NCBI RefSeq assembly: GCF_000209165.1 | Contig: NC_009068.1 | Location: forward strand, 2,604,001 to 2,668,000 | DNA from: Scheffersomyces stipitis CBS 6054 | Lineage: Eukaryota > Ascomycota > Pichiomycetes > Serinales > Debaryomycetaceae | Direction: 5' to 3' | Length of the DNA stretch: 64,000 nucleotides | In this document: positions 41,900 to 51,681 of the stretch, piece by piece | Position numbering within the stretch: the stretch's first letter is position 1 | Layout of the letters: each line of letters opens with the position of its first letter | Notes under the pieces: generated by a model | Database searches by the model: none | What the model was told of the DNA's origin: nothing | The model's input: the letters and a program-made list of their open reading frames with translations, nothing else | Program-made: the position numbers and the translations under genes

Positions 41900-44800
41900 A
41901 TGCCGTCGCTGTACATCCCCAAACCGGAAGAGTTCGATGCGCTCGTAGCATCTATCCAACAGTCCCACCACGAGCCAGGAAACAGTTCAAACCAGGAGGT
42001 TGTGCTTAAAAAATGTATAACCTACCTCTTCCGCTACGGGCAGAAGGACACCCACTTGTTCTGTGATCCCTCCATGTATCCCGTAACCGTCCATATTATG
42101 ATCTTGTTCTCATTTCCAAATAATGGGGTGCTCGAAAAATTGAAGCCCATGCTAGCAGATAGCTTGTGGAAGTGTGATAATTGCTTGCGCTGTTTCAATT
42201 TGGGGAAATCGACTCTTAGAATCGACTTCGCTGCAAATAGACAGATCGAAATCTCCAAAGTCAACCAGTTCATTGGAGTCATTGTTCAATGGGAAACGCA
42301 AGTATTTGGCCAGGAAATTCAAACAGTCGCTGCGGCACTCAAAGATGGGAAATTTCCTTCATTGACTAGCAGTTCACCTATAGACTTTGCTATCAGAGCG
42401 TGTTTATATGGCCCACAGATTCTACGCAATAATACTGGCGTGAGAGATGATTTCATGACAATTATATCCAACATCCAGGCTGGTACCTTGTCCTACCCAT
42501 ATCCTGAATTACTCCTACCGGGCGCTTTCTATCTCCTCTTCGAGGGTCAAACTCAACAGAAGCTGTGGGCTGCTCAATGGCTCCAGTATCTTAAAGAAAA
42601 GCAGTATCAGCTTACCGCAACTACCGTACTGCCTACTTTGGTGGATGAGTTCAGCGTCCATTTGTATAGAATCCAGGACGCCAACTTTTTCTCGCCACAT
42701 GCCTCCATTGACTTCTGGACAGTTGTACACCTGCTTCTTGAACTTGTAGATAATGAAGCATTCATGAACCACTTCAACGTTCCGCCAGATATTAATCTCA
42801 TGCGACAGTATACAAAATTAAGGCTTTATCCTATATTAAGACTCTTCATGAATAACCTCTTGGCCAACTTGAAGGATACCCTACCCATACTTCTCAAGGT
42901 GCTTCTGAAGTTGTTGGCGAAGTACCACACGGCTTTCTGGGGAATCGTAGCACCTATTACGTACTCACAAGTGTTGGATTCCATTTTGGTCAACCCAGAG
43001 TTTAACCGATTACTCTTTGCTTCAGCCGTGGAGGAGCCAGAGAATTCGAAGATAGATGATTCTGTTCAAAGTAATATCCTTCTGTGGATTTACCCATTCC
43101 TTTATTCGTTGAATGAAACAAATAACCAGACATCGTCGAGAAAGTTAGCCAACTACTTACTCAAACAAGTGGCATCCATTACTGATACCTCTATATTATC
43201 TGAACGTTTAAAGAAAGAATTGCTAGACAACTATGCGTTGCGTATTCTTCTGCTTTCTTTTCAGTTCAACGTTACAAGCTGTGATTTTGGTAGTAAGAAT
43301 TATGAACTCAGTCTTCTCAAGATCAGGGATACTAGGGCTACTATAGAAAACAATGCGGCTATTATAGTTTCCAATGCCTATTCTCTGTCTAAAATTGCAA
43401 GAAGGTTAATATTCACAGCTCTTTCATATGATGTGGCTCTATTAGCGCACTCTACCAGTTTGCTAATGGCTGGTAATATTCCTACATCCTTCGATTCGTT
43501 CCCGTTGCTTTGGGATGCACTCAACAAGTCTTCGACCTTCTCTGTCAATATCGGCACTACAAAGTTGCTTGGTTCATTGTCTAAAGTAAATTCCGTAGTA
43601 AAATTCTCCAAGAGAAAAAACGAAGTGCTTCCAAAGCAGATGGCCGAAGCTCGGGCTCAACATAATGAGAATGTAACACTGATATTCACTACTCTATCCT
43701 CATGTCTAGCTAAGGTGAGTTTGTCAAATCCATCAGAGTTGAAAAAGGTATTTCTGGAAGAACTGATCCAAATTGCCTTTTGGTCTTGTCTCTTTTCTCC
43801 TTTAATTACAGAATCGGCTACTGATGTCTTATACCAAGTCTTTGACGACGTTGTTGGTCGTTACGAGGCCTTCCAGGGTTTACTAGAAACCCATTTACAA
43901 ATAACCGTCAATGCTATTGACCAAAGTGTGCAGAGAATGACTCAATTAGCTGCCTACGAACCAAGCCCCAGAGCAATCAGAATACTAATGGATGTTGTTA
44001 AAGGTTTGACAGATCCATTGACCGGCATTCTATCATCATCAGAACAGGTGCAAGGTTCGGGAGATTCCATAGTAACTTTTTGGAGTACCTGTTGGTCCTT
44101 TTTGATCATGGTGTATCAGAAGACCTTGACATGGGCCAACCAGTTTCATCTTGAAGAGTTGATTGAGTTCACCAGGGATACTCTTGATCTTAGTCATTTT
44201 CTATTAGACAATTTCAGATTGGTCGCTGATAGTATTCCTGGTTCGTCTGGAGAAAAACTGCATTCATTGTTCAGAAAGTTTATGAATGCTTTTCATTACA
44301 TGATTGTTTGGCTCAGATTGGGGGATGCATCTTTATTAAATTCATGTGTAGAGTTGGTATTCAAAGGGTTTGAATTGGCTAAAGATTTGGATTTCACCAT
44401 CGATGTCGCCTTTATAGAGACCTTTGCAAAATTTGGAGCAAAGGCTAAGAAGTTTAACAACAAATTGACTGAACAGCAACGTCTGGAAATTCTTTCGAAG
44501 GCTAGAGAATTTGACGAAGGCTTAGTAGATAAGGTCATTACAGAGACGGCTCTTCAGCGAGGAAAGGCAAAGAAAGACTCTGAAAGTGGCACTTCTACTC
44601 CAGAGCCACCTGCTTTTGCATATCAAAATCAAGCCAAACAACCTAGGCAACAAACTCTTGGAAGATTTGGAGTCGTTACCACAGAAGCTCCAGTGGCTCC
44701 AGCTCCGAAGGGCTTCAAGTCGTCCAGTTTGGATTCCATTAGGAAAGATCTAGTGAGTTCTCGTGCAACTGTCAAACCTTCTGTCATTCCTGCCGTCAAC

Positions 44801-47800
44801 CCTGCTCCCCCTAGACCAGCAGGATTCAATTCTAAGAAGCAGCCAGCTGTGGGAAGATCTTTGAATCAACTCAAGAAAAAGAGAGTGGACTCGGATAGTT
44901 CTGAAGATGAATTAGACACAGACACTTCTGACCTCTTCGTAGACAAATCGAAGAAGAAGGTTACTGTTACTGAGATTGATATGTACGGAAGACCTGTTGC
45001 AGGTAGACCTCAAAAATCTAAGGTAGATATAGCCAAGAGAGAAGAAGAAAATATGAGAAACAGATTGAATGTATCACTCAAACCTCTCTATAGTACAATT
45101 TTGAAATGGAATTACAATTCTAACGACAGTTTTCCAACAGGCGATCGCGATAGCTATAAGGAAATCAAAAGCCAATATGATGATGTCAAAGATTATGTCA
45201 AGACGACAGAACCATTACTTATGTTGGAATGTTGGCAGGGTATTCAATCGGCCAAACAAACAGGTCAAGAGAAACCATTTGAAATACTTGTGGGAAGCAG
45301 GACTAGTGTAGATGGTTTCTTTGATGTTTACGGTTCTGTCAAGAAGTCGGTGATAGCTGATAGAAAAGTTGGTGATTCTGATTTGTTGGTGTTGGGATTT
45401 GTGCAAGAAGAATTCTCTACACCTGAAGCCCTTGGGCACTATTTGAAGGCTCCTACTACTAGAACATGTTTAGCTAAGGTGAGGGAAATCAAATCTGCAA
45501 ATCCAGATTATAATGACATCACTGTTAGAGTGTACCCCAGCGGCTCTATGATGGGCGTATTGACTCCCAAATCACAGATTGTAGCTATGAGAATCAGTCA
45601 GATGGTAACCATTGAAAGAGAATATACTTCTTTGAAGGGTCTACAGTACTACGATTTGTGTGATTCAATTTTAGCAGCAAAACCCAATGAACCAGTCGAA
45701 ATTTCAGACGCCGAGGCTATGAAGCTACTCAATATTTACGATGTCAATAAGTCTCAAGCAAAGGCTATTATAGGATCCTACAATAGTGAAGGTTTTTCGT
45801 TGATCCAAGGCCCTCCCGGAACTGGTAAGACCAAGACTATTCTTGGTATCGTAGGATATTCCTTGTCACAACAGGTTGATGAGAAGATAATTATCAAGAT
45901 TGACCAGGGCAATGGCAATGTAATTCTGGGCAATGAGAAGAAACCTAAGGTTTTAATCTGTGCTCCAAGTAATGCTGCAGTAGATGAGTTGGTAGTACGT
46001 TTAAGAGATGGAGTGCGAAACTCGAGGGGGGAGCATATCATTCCAAAGCTTGTACGTATGGGTAGAAGTGATGCTATCAATGCCGCCGTAAAGGATTTGA
46101 CATTGGAAGAATTAGTTGAAAAAGAGTTGCAAGCTAAAGCCATGAATACTGATACTTCTACTGATCCTAATATCCGTGCTGAACATCTGAAATGTATAGA
46201 GGAAAGGGACAATCTTAGAAGAAAGTTGCAGACTGACAGTTTGTCTTCTAAGGAAATTGACGAGTTGGAAAGTGCCTTACGCGAGATAAATAAGAAGAGA
46301 ACTGAATTAGGTAAACAGCTTGATTTACAGAGAGAAAGAGTTTCTATTGCATATCGTACCAGAGAAATTGAAAGAAGAAATGCCCAAGCTAAGATCTTGA
46401 ATGATGCCCAAATTATCTGCTCGACGTTATCTGGTTCTGCTCATGACTTTTTGGCTAACATGGGTATTACATTTGATCAGGTAGTAATTGATGAAGCATG
46501 TCAGTGTGTGGAGTTATCTTCTATTATTCCTTTGCGATATGGTTGTAAGAAGTGTATTATGGTTGGGGATCCTAACCAATTGCCTCCTACCGTATTATCG
46601 CAAGCTGCTGCCTCTTTCAATTACGAGCAAAGTTTGTTTGTTAGAATGCAGCAGAATAATCCCAACTCTGTGTACTTGTTAGATGTTCAGTATCGTATGC
46701 ATCCTCAAATTTCTGCATTTCCCAGCGCACAATTCTACCAATCTCGTTTGAAAGATGGTGAAGGAATGGCTGCAAAAAACGAACGCCCGTGGCATTCTCA
46801 GTATCCTCTTTCGCCTTATAGGTTTTTTGACATTGTCAGTCGACATCAGAGAAATGAGCTCTCTCGATCTTTATTCAATACTGGTGAAGCTCGTGTTGCA
46901 TTAGAATTGGTAGAAAAGCTTATGACGCTATTGCCTGAAGATCAGTTTAGTGGCCGCATTGGAATTATATCTCCTTATAAGGAACAGATCAAGACTTTGA
47001 GAGATGTTTTCATAAAGAAGTACGGATACTCTATCACTACGCAGATTGATTTCAACACGGTTGATGGATTCCAAGGACAGGAAAAGGAAATCATCATCAT
47101 GTCGTGTGTCCGTGCCAGTGACAATGGTAATGTTGGTTTCTTGAGTGATGTTCGTCGTATGAACGTTGCCTTGACTCGTGCGAGAACAACACTCTGGATA
47201 TTGGGTAATAAAGAATCGTTGATGAGAAACAAGATTTGGAACAAGCTTCTCACAGATGCTACTGACAGAAATTGTGTCTCGCAAGCTTATCCCGGTTTCT
47301 TGAGTAGTGCCAGTGAACAAGCTCCTGGAAAGAGAAAGGTTGTTGAAAACAGACAGGGAAACGCAACGAAACGCTCAAAGCATATTAAGAATGAAGGAAC
47401 TGTCAAACCAGCACAAGATAAAAGAAACAGTGCAAAGGCTAATCCTCATTCTGGTCCAAAAAAGATTAAGAGTAGTATATTTGGCAGCTCTAATCCAACA
47501 ACATCTGGGATCCCAAATTCTGAGCCCGAATTAATCCAGCTTGGAAATAAGCCAAAGAAACCTGTCATCTACAACGCTGGAGGTACGAAGGGTATCAATG
47601 GAAAAGCTATTAGTGCATCTAAGTCCGGAGTTCTTCCTCCTCCAAGTAATTCGAAAAACGATACCAATAGCACTATCAACAAAAACAATACCAGCCATGC
47701 AGAAATATCTTTGCCTCCTCGTCCTTCTAGTAGCGGTGTTTTGCCACAGAAACCCGCTCTGCAAATACCCAAGGCTAGGAGTGGAGTCATCCCAGGACCA

Positions 47801-47899
47801 AAACCAAACGGTGTTCAACCTACAAAATCAGGAACGATTCGTCCTCCAACCTCTGCTATATTTATTAGTCAAAGAAAGAAACCACCTCCAAAACGGTAG
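41900..47899 (+). CDS. SEN1: RNA/DNA helicase Sen1
   Basis: This 1999-residue superfamily 1B helicase has a long helical N-terminal domain (about 1-900). A charged linker with an acidic serine cluster (SDSSEDELDTD) precedes the helicase core from about 1060 to 1790. Walker A is GPPGTGKT at 1304-1311, Walker B is DEACQ at 1531-1535, and the later motifs GDPNQLPPT, YRMHP, VDGFQGQE and VALTRAR are all intact. The C-terminal 170 residues are basic and Pro/Ser-rich. Sen1 terminates noncoding transcription with Nrd1 and Nab3, resolves R-loops and links transcription to replication and repair (human senataxin, SETX). It is shorter than the S. cerevisiae protein (2231), mostly in the tail, where repeated SGVLP-type motifs appear. 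Confidence 0.95.
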   Translation: MPSLYIPKPEEFDALVASIQQSHHEPGNSSNQEVVLKKCITYLFRYGQKDTHLFCDPSMYPVTVHIMILFSFPNNGVLEKLKPMLADSLWKCDNCLRCFNLGKSTLRIDFAANRQIEISKVNQFIGVIVQWETQVFGQEIQTVAAALKDGKFPSLTSSSPIDFAIRACLYGPQILRNNTGVRDDFMTIISNIQAGTLSYPYPELLLPGAFYLLFEGQTQQKLWAAQWLQYLKEKQYQLTATTVLPTLVDEFSVHLYRIQDANFFSPHASIDFWTVVHLLLELVDNEAFMNHFNVPPDINLMRQYTKLRLYPILRLFMNNLLANLKDTLPILLKVLLKLLAKYHTAFWGIVAPITYSQVLDSILVNPEFNRLLFASAVEEPENSKIDDSVQSNILLWIYPFLYSLNETNNQTSSRKLANYLLKQVASITDTSILSERLKKELLDNYALRILLLSFQFNVTSCDFGSKNYELSLLKIRDTRATIENNAAIIVSNAYSLSKIARRLIFTALSYDVALLAHSTSLLMAGNIPTSFDSFPLLWDALNKSSTFSVNIGTTKLLGSLSKVNSVVKFSKRKNEVLPKQMAEARAQHNENVTLIFTTLSSCLAKVSLSNPSELKKVFLEELIQIAFWSCLFSPLITESATDVLYQVFDDVVGRYEAFQGLLETHLQITVNAIDQSVQRMTQLAAYEPSPRAIRILMDVVKGLTDPLTGILSSSEQVQGSGDSIVTFWSTCWSFLIMVYQKTLTWANQFHLEELIEFTRDTLDLSHFLLDNFRLVADSIPGSSGEKLHSLFRKFMNAFHYMIVWLRLGDASLLNSCVELVFKGFELAKDLDFTIDVAFIETFAKFGAKAKKFNNKLTEQQRLEILSKAREFDEGLVDKVITETALQRGKAKKDSESGTSTPEPPAFAYQNQAKQPRQQTLGRFGVVTTEAPVAPAPKGFKSSSLDSIRKDLVSSRATVKPSVIPAVNPAPPRPAGFNSKKQPAVGRSLNQLKKKRVDSDSSEDELDTDTSDLFVDKSKKKVTVTEIDMYGRPVAGRPQKSKVDIAKREEENMRNRLNVSLKPLYSTILKWNYNSNDSFPTGDRDSYKEIKSQYDDVKDYVKTTEPLLMLECWQGIQSAKQTGQEKPFEILVGSRTSVDGFFDVYGSVKKSVIADRKVGDSDLLVLGFVQEEFSTPEALGHYLKAPTTRTCLAKVREIKSANPDYNDITVRVYPSGSMMGVLTPKSQIVAMRISQMVTIEREYTSLKGLQYYDLCDSILAAKPNEPVEISDAEAMKLLNIYDVNKSQAKAIIGSYNSEGFSLIQGPPGTGKTKTILGIVGYSLSQQVDEKIIIKIDQGNGNVILGNEKKPKVLICAPSNAAVDELVVRLRDGVRNSRGEHIIPKLVRMGRSDAINAAVKDLTLEELVEKELQAKAMNTDTSTDPNIRAEHLKCIEERDNLRRKLQTDSLSSKEIDELESALREINKKRTELGKQLDLQRERVSIAYRTREIERRNAQAKILNDAQIICSTLSGSAHDFLANMGITFDQVVIDEACQCVELSSIIPLRYGCKKCIMVGDPNQLPPTVLSQAAASFNYEQSLFVRMQQNNPNSVYLLDVQYRMHPQISAFPSAQFYQSRLKDGEGMAAKNERPWHSQYPLSPYRFFDIVSRHQRNELSRSLFNTGEARVALELVEKLMTLLPEDQFSGRIGIISPYKEQIKTLRDVFIKKYGYSITTQIDFNTVDGFQGQEKEIIIMSCVRASDNGNVGFLSDVRRMNVALTRARTTLWILGNKESLMRNKIWNKLLTDATDRNCVSQAYPGFLSSASEQAPGKRKVVENRQGNATKRSKHIKNEGTVKPAQDKRNSAKANPHSGPKKIKSSIFGSSNPTTSGIPNSEPELIQLGNKPKKPVIYNAGGTKGINGKAISASKSGVLPPPSNSKNDTNSTINKNNTSHAEISLPPRPSSSGVLPQKPALQIPKARSGVIPGPKPNGVQPTKSGTIRPPTSAIFISQRKKPPPKR

Positions 47900-47962
47900 G
47901 TGCTTCAATAAATACAATATATACAATCATTAAATATTATCAACTTGTAGACACACGTTCTA

Positions 47963-50170
47963 CTATTCGCTCTTACCTTGCTTCTTGTGTAAGCCAAAGA
48001 ATTGCTTGCGTTCATCTTTAGGTATCGATGGCTGCACCTTGGTACTTGCCGTAGCAGATTCTGTACCCACATTGACAATCGCTGCCGTCTTGAAAGGAGG
48101 TGAGATTGATTTAAGACCTTTCGGAACGGATGCCTCGATCTGATGTCCCGAAGCAACTCTCAAGCTATCTTCCGAGAACCCTACCTCTTGGTACTGTATC
48201 AAGTATTTCTCGTACGAAGCATTTGAAAACATGCTGAGTGCTACTAGTAACGCTCTCAATTCATTTAGCACTGCCTCGGAAAAGAGGTTGTCATTCACTG
48301 CTATGGCAGAATCACCATTAAAGGTAGAATTGAAACTCTTCATCGACTCGAGACACGATTTGATTTGTGTCAATGTCAATGTCAACACGTTTGAAAGATT
48401 ACTACTCAATTCTGACGAAACAGACTCCTCGATCTGGTCCAGTAACTTGCTTTCTTGCACCTTGAGAATGGCAACTATATCTTTCCAGATTGTCCCGTAT
48501 TCATGGAAAATAGTTGCTTTGTTTGAAGTCAAAAGAACAATGTCACTAAGAGCACCGACTTTATGCTCTAGAAGCTTCAATACTGGTTCAAGCTCCAACT
48601 TCTCGGATACAGTGTTTGTGCTATCATCTACGCTGGCTGTTGGGGGAATGTCCAATGGAGTCGTAGTGCTGACACTATCATTGTTATTCAGATGATGTTC
48701 TGGCAATGAAGCGAAGACAGTATGGATGAAGTTATTGATATGGCTCTTAACAGCAGCAGTCAGTTTTGCTCCTTTAGCATAGCCTTTTTCATATGCTGTC
48801 GGACCATGACCATGATTCCAATTCTCGTTGTCATGGCTCGATGGCTGTTCTACAAGGTCTGGGGGAACGAAAGGTTTCATTCCAATTCCACTGGATGAAA
48901 GCGGGGAAGTTTCCACGGGTTGTAAACCATTCACTAGAGGTTTAACTTCAGTCTTAACTGTCGTAGGTTCAGAAATTATACGCTCTGATGCCAATTTGTT
49001 GTTGTATCCATTGATGAATGTCACATTTACAGGTGTACTCTTGATGATAGTTGACAACTCTCTTTGTGGTATTCCGTTAGACATCAAGAACGATAACATT
49101 GCATCTTTTCCCTGAGACTCCAACTGTTTAAACGATTCAACATACTTGGAAGTTTTGCTTTCTAACACTGAGCTTGTATCTTGTATTTCTGTGTTGATTA
49201 GTCGTTTCTTTGATTTGAGAGAATTCAACTTCTTTTCTAAGGCCTCGATCTCTGCATCTATTTCTCTAGATTCATCCAACAAACCTGTTAATTTAGCTCC
49301 GTACTTGCTTTTGTCGCTTTTAATGGAGACGATTTTGTCAAGAATCTTGTTTCTCTTTCTGTCCCATTTACGGAAACTGCTGTAGAGACTTTCAGTGTAG
49401 GTTATGTCTTTAGCGTAGAGCTCGTTCAACGAGTAGAAGTTCTCCGAGAGCTGGTCGAAGTTTTGGCCAATCATGTTACGTCTTCGCATCAAGCCGGTAT
49501 CTCCAGAAGAGACAAACTCCTTGTGGACTTGGAGGTTCTGCTGAAGCTCTTTGAATAGAAGTTTGTTCTTGTTAGAGAGAAATTCTATAGGTGACTCGGA
49601 ATCCCCGCTCTGGTTTACGTTATTCAAGTTGTTATCCAACGGAAATATGGCCGAGTTAGTGAAGGATGGACTGTTATACAGATATTGGAGTCTGTTGTTG
49701 TCAAGTTCATCTGTTAAAGAGTTGGATAGTATTCGTGAAGGATTCGTAAAGAACTCACTATCAGCTATTTTGGGAGTGAACAATAGAATTGGCGTATTGC
49801 TATTATTACGATTATGATTAATGTTGCTATTGCTAGTGCTTTTGGGATTGTTGTTGTTATTTGTGCTTTCATCTAGAATGGTGCTGTTGGTCAGTTTTGA
49901 GGAATGATCTATACTGTGGATGGGTTCAATCTTATCGCTGTCGTATGGAGCGTGTAGTACTGTCTTCTTAGTCAAGGGAGACTCCGACGAGATGAACTCT
50001 GCCGGGTCCAAGTCGTCGTCGTCAGAAGTGGCAGAAACGGACTCCGGGATCGAAGCTGATATGGAAAGGGTCTTTGACTGGGTTCTGGGCTTGAGATGCG
50101 GTTTCTCGATATCTACAGTGGCACCCAAGTTGATGGACTCAAAGAAGTTGTCGTTACTTATAGAGGACAT
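47963..50170 (-). CDS. Coiled-coil protein of unknown function
   Basis: This 735-residue protein matches no family I recognise. The N-terminal 230 residues are Ser/Asn/Asp-rich, with a poly-Asn patch near 105, and look disordered. LFTPKIADSEFF at about 130 and LMRRRNMIGQNFDQLSENFYSLNELY at about 225-250 (cited as landmarks) precede a coiled coil at roughly 260-355 rich in Lys, Glu and Leu. The C terminus (about 540-680) is helical, followed by a basic end. The pattern (disordered head, central coiled coil, helical tail) suggests a structural or scaffold protein of cortex, cytoskeleton or trafficking, but this is a guess. The gene converges on SEN1 with 63 bp between stops. The unbroken length and skewed composition support a real gene. 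Confidence 0.75.
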   Translation of the reverse strand: MSSISNDNFFESINLGATVDIEKPHLKPRTQSKTLSISASIPESVSATSDDDDLDPAEFISSESPLTKKTVLHAPYDSDKIEPIHSIDHSSKLTNSTILDESTNNNNNPKSTSNSNINHNRNNSNTPILLFTPKIADSEFFTNPSRILSNSLTDELDNNRLQYLYNSPSFTNSAIFPLDNNLNNVNQSGDSESPIEFLSNKNKLLFKELQQNLQVHKEFVSSGDTGLMRRRNMIGQNFDQLSENFYSLNELYAKDITYTESLYSSFRKWDRKRNKILDKIVSIKSDKSKYGAKLTGLLDESREIDAEIEALEKKLNSLKSKKRLINTEIQDTSSVLESKTSKYVESFKQLESQGKDAMLSFLMSNGIPQRELSTIIKSTPVNVTFINGYNNKLASERIISEPTTVKTEVKPLVNGLQPVETSPLSSSGIGMKPFVPPDLVEQPSSHDNENWNHGHGPTAYEKGYAKGAKLTAAVKSHINNFIHTVFASLPEHHLNNNDSVSTTTPLDIPPTASVDDSTNTVSEKLELEPVLKLLEHKVGALSDIVLLTSNKATIFHEYGTIWKDIVAILKVQESKLLDQIEESVSSELSSNLSNVLTLTLTQIKSCLESMKSFNSTFNGDSAIAVNDNLFSEAVLNELRALLVALSMFSNASYEKYLIQYQEVGFSEDSLRVASGHQIEASVPKGLKSISPPFKTAAIVNVGTESATASTKVQPSIPKDERKQFFGLHKKQGKSE

Positions 50171-51677
50171 GGTTATTGGGGATTATGGGCATTTGCAATA
50201 TAGGGATCAGCTGAGACGTGGACTAGAAGGAGATCCACAATTGCCGAATGGAAGAATAGGGCACAGATAGAGCTTATCGCTGTGACTTTATCTGGTGCGC
50301 CATAGAAAAAAGATCGGTGGAGTAAATAATAATCAGTACAGTACAAATGTACTGAAGGTTTCTAATAGTGAAACACAGATAAAGAACGGGGACAAATATA
50401 GTGACGAGCAATTTATGAAGATTATATGACTAGTAGTAGCATGGTAGTGACTTGTCAGTTTTTAGCAGGTTTTTGGTTGTATCTATTGGGTGTTTAGCCA
50501 CTGTTATATGGGTCTAGATAGAGATTTAGGCAGAGATTTAGTGAAGAATAAGTAGTAAAGTTCTAGCTAGAACATGTGGTATATAGCGTAGGAATTATAG
50601 GTATATATAAAGTAAGATATGTGGGAGAGGTCGATGTGACCGTATACAAGGCAGAGAAAGGAGGCATAGGTTCCGAAATAACTTGTCTTTAAGAGCCTAA
50701 GAATGCTCACTGAGTATTAATCTTTTACGGTTGCGATTTTCTTCTCGTTATCTTTAGCGAGGCTTCTGAAACATCTAGATAAAGCTCTAGGGTCCTCGTT
50801 GGTGACCTGTGCAACTGGACAGAACCAGGCTGGTGGTCACCATTCTAGGGTAGTGTAGCAGACTTGTGCCATGGGAAATTACAGATAAAAGTACGAATTT
50901 GAGACCTCTTCCTGAGCAAAGATGACACCTCGTCCTGACCAAAGATGCGCTTTATCAGCCTGATAATAAACGCGAATAAAGTATAAGATTTGCTAATTAT
51001 TCCAGCTTCATGCACAGCAAATGGTTCTGAGATTTCCCAAGCCGCCCTTCTCACGGCAAGGGACCACACAATCCTAGGACAATTCTGGGATACTCCTGCT
51101 ACACCAGCTAATTGAATTGGAAGATAATATCAAGACTATACACAGTTATTATTCCGTATTATCTGGGTATTTTCTGATTGTGCATAAGCAATACAAAATA
51201 TAACGAGAAATGGTACAAACCAGTGTCGCCGTGTCATTTCCAGAGAACCTCCTTCATAATTTGACCCTGAGTCCAGAACTGGGTTTGACAGAGACGTTCG
51301 TATCATACTGGTGACGTGTGCTATTCGTATAAGGTTCTGAGTTTCTATTTGTACCAGTATACCCCTGATTCCGCGGAAAATCGTTAATTGTGTTGCAGCC
51401 ATCGTTAACTATGGGGCTGGAGAACAACCATTTCTCAGGGACAGTTCTACCGCCATCACACACACCAACAGGCCGCAGACTCGCAGTGTTAACTATGTAC
51501 AGCAATCCTACAGAATACTCAAGAATCGCGATGTTTATGATTTGCGGGCACGACCTGATCTGTATAAAATGTCTATGTTTACGTTTGCTTTCTACAGTTC
51601 TCTACTGCTAGTTCTACAATTTGTACGATTGATTCCGCGTCTGCCACCAGTCTCTACGACGCTGCGATAATGGAAAT
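50171..51677. other. 1.5 kb divergent region before TOP3
   Basis: No gene is supported. Open frames of up to 88 codons on the minus strand have no domain. The region contains an imperfect 21-bp direct repeat at 50904 and a three-codon upstream frame that abuts the TOP3 start. I looked for a solo LTR and for tRNA promoter boxes and found none convincing. Confidence 0.55.
50904..50947. repeat. Imperfect 21-bp direct repeat
   Basis: Two copies of ACCTCkTCCTGAsCAAAGATG lie at 50904-50924 and 50927-50947, with 19 of 21 bases identical and 2 bases between them. Confidence 0.8.
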
Positions 51678-51681
51678 ATGA
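51670..51681 (+). promoter_or_regulatory. TOP3: Minimal uORF overlapping the TOP3 start
   Basis: ATG GAA ATA TGA encodes Met-Glu-Ile-stop. The stop codon overlaps the TOP3 ATG (ATATGA), so a ribosome finishing the upstream frame would sit on the TOP3 initiation codon. It matters only if transcription starts upstream of 51670. Confidence 0.5.

Noticed and set aside
51389..51471. TGTTG...CAACA ends suggesting a solo LTR
   Set aside because: The interval is only about 80 bases, with no target-site duplication and no further LTR features.
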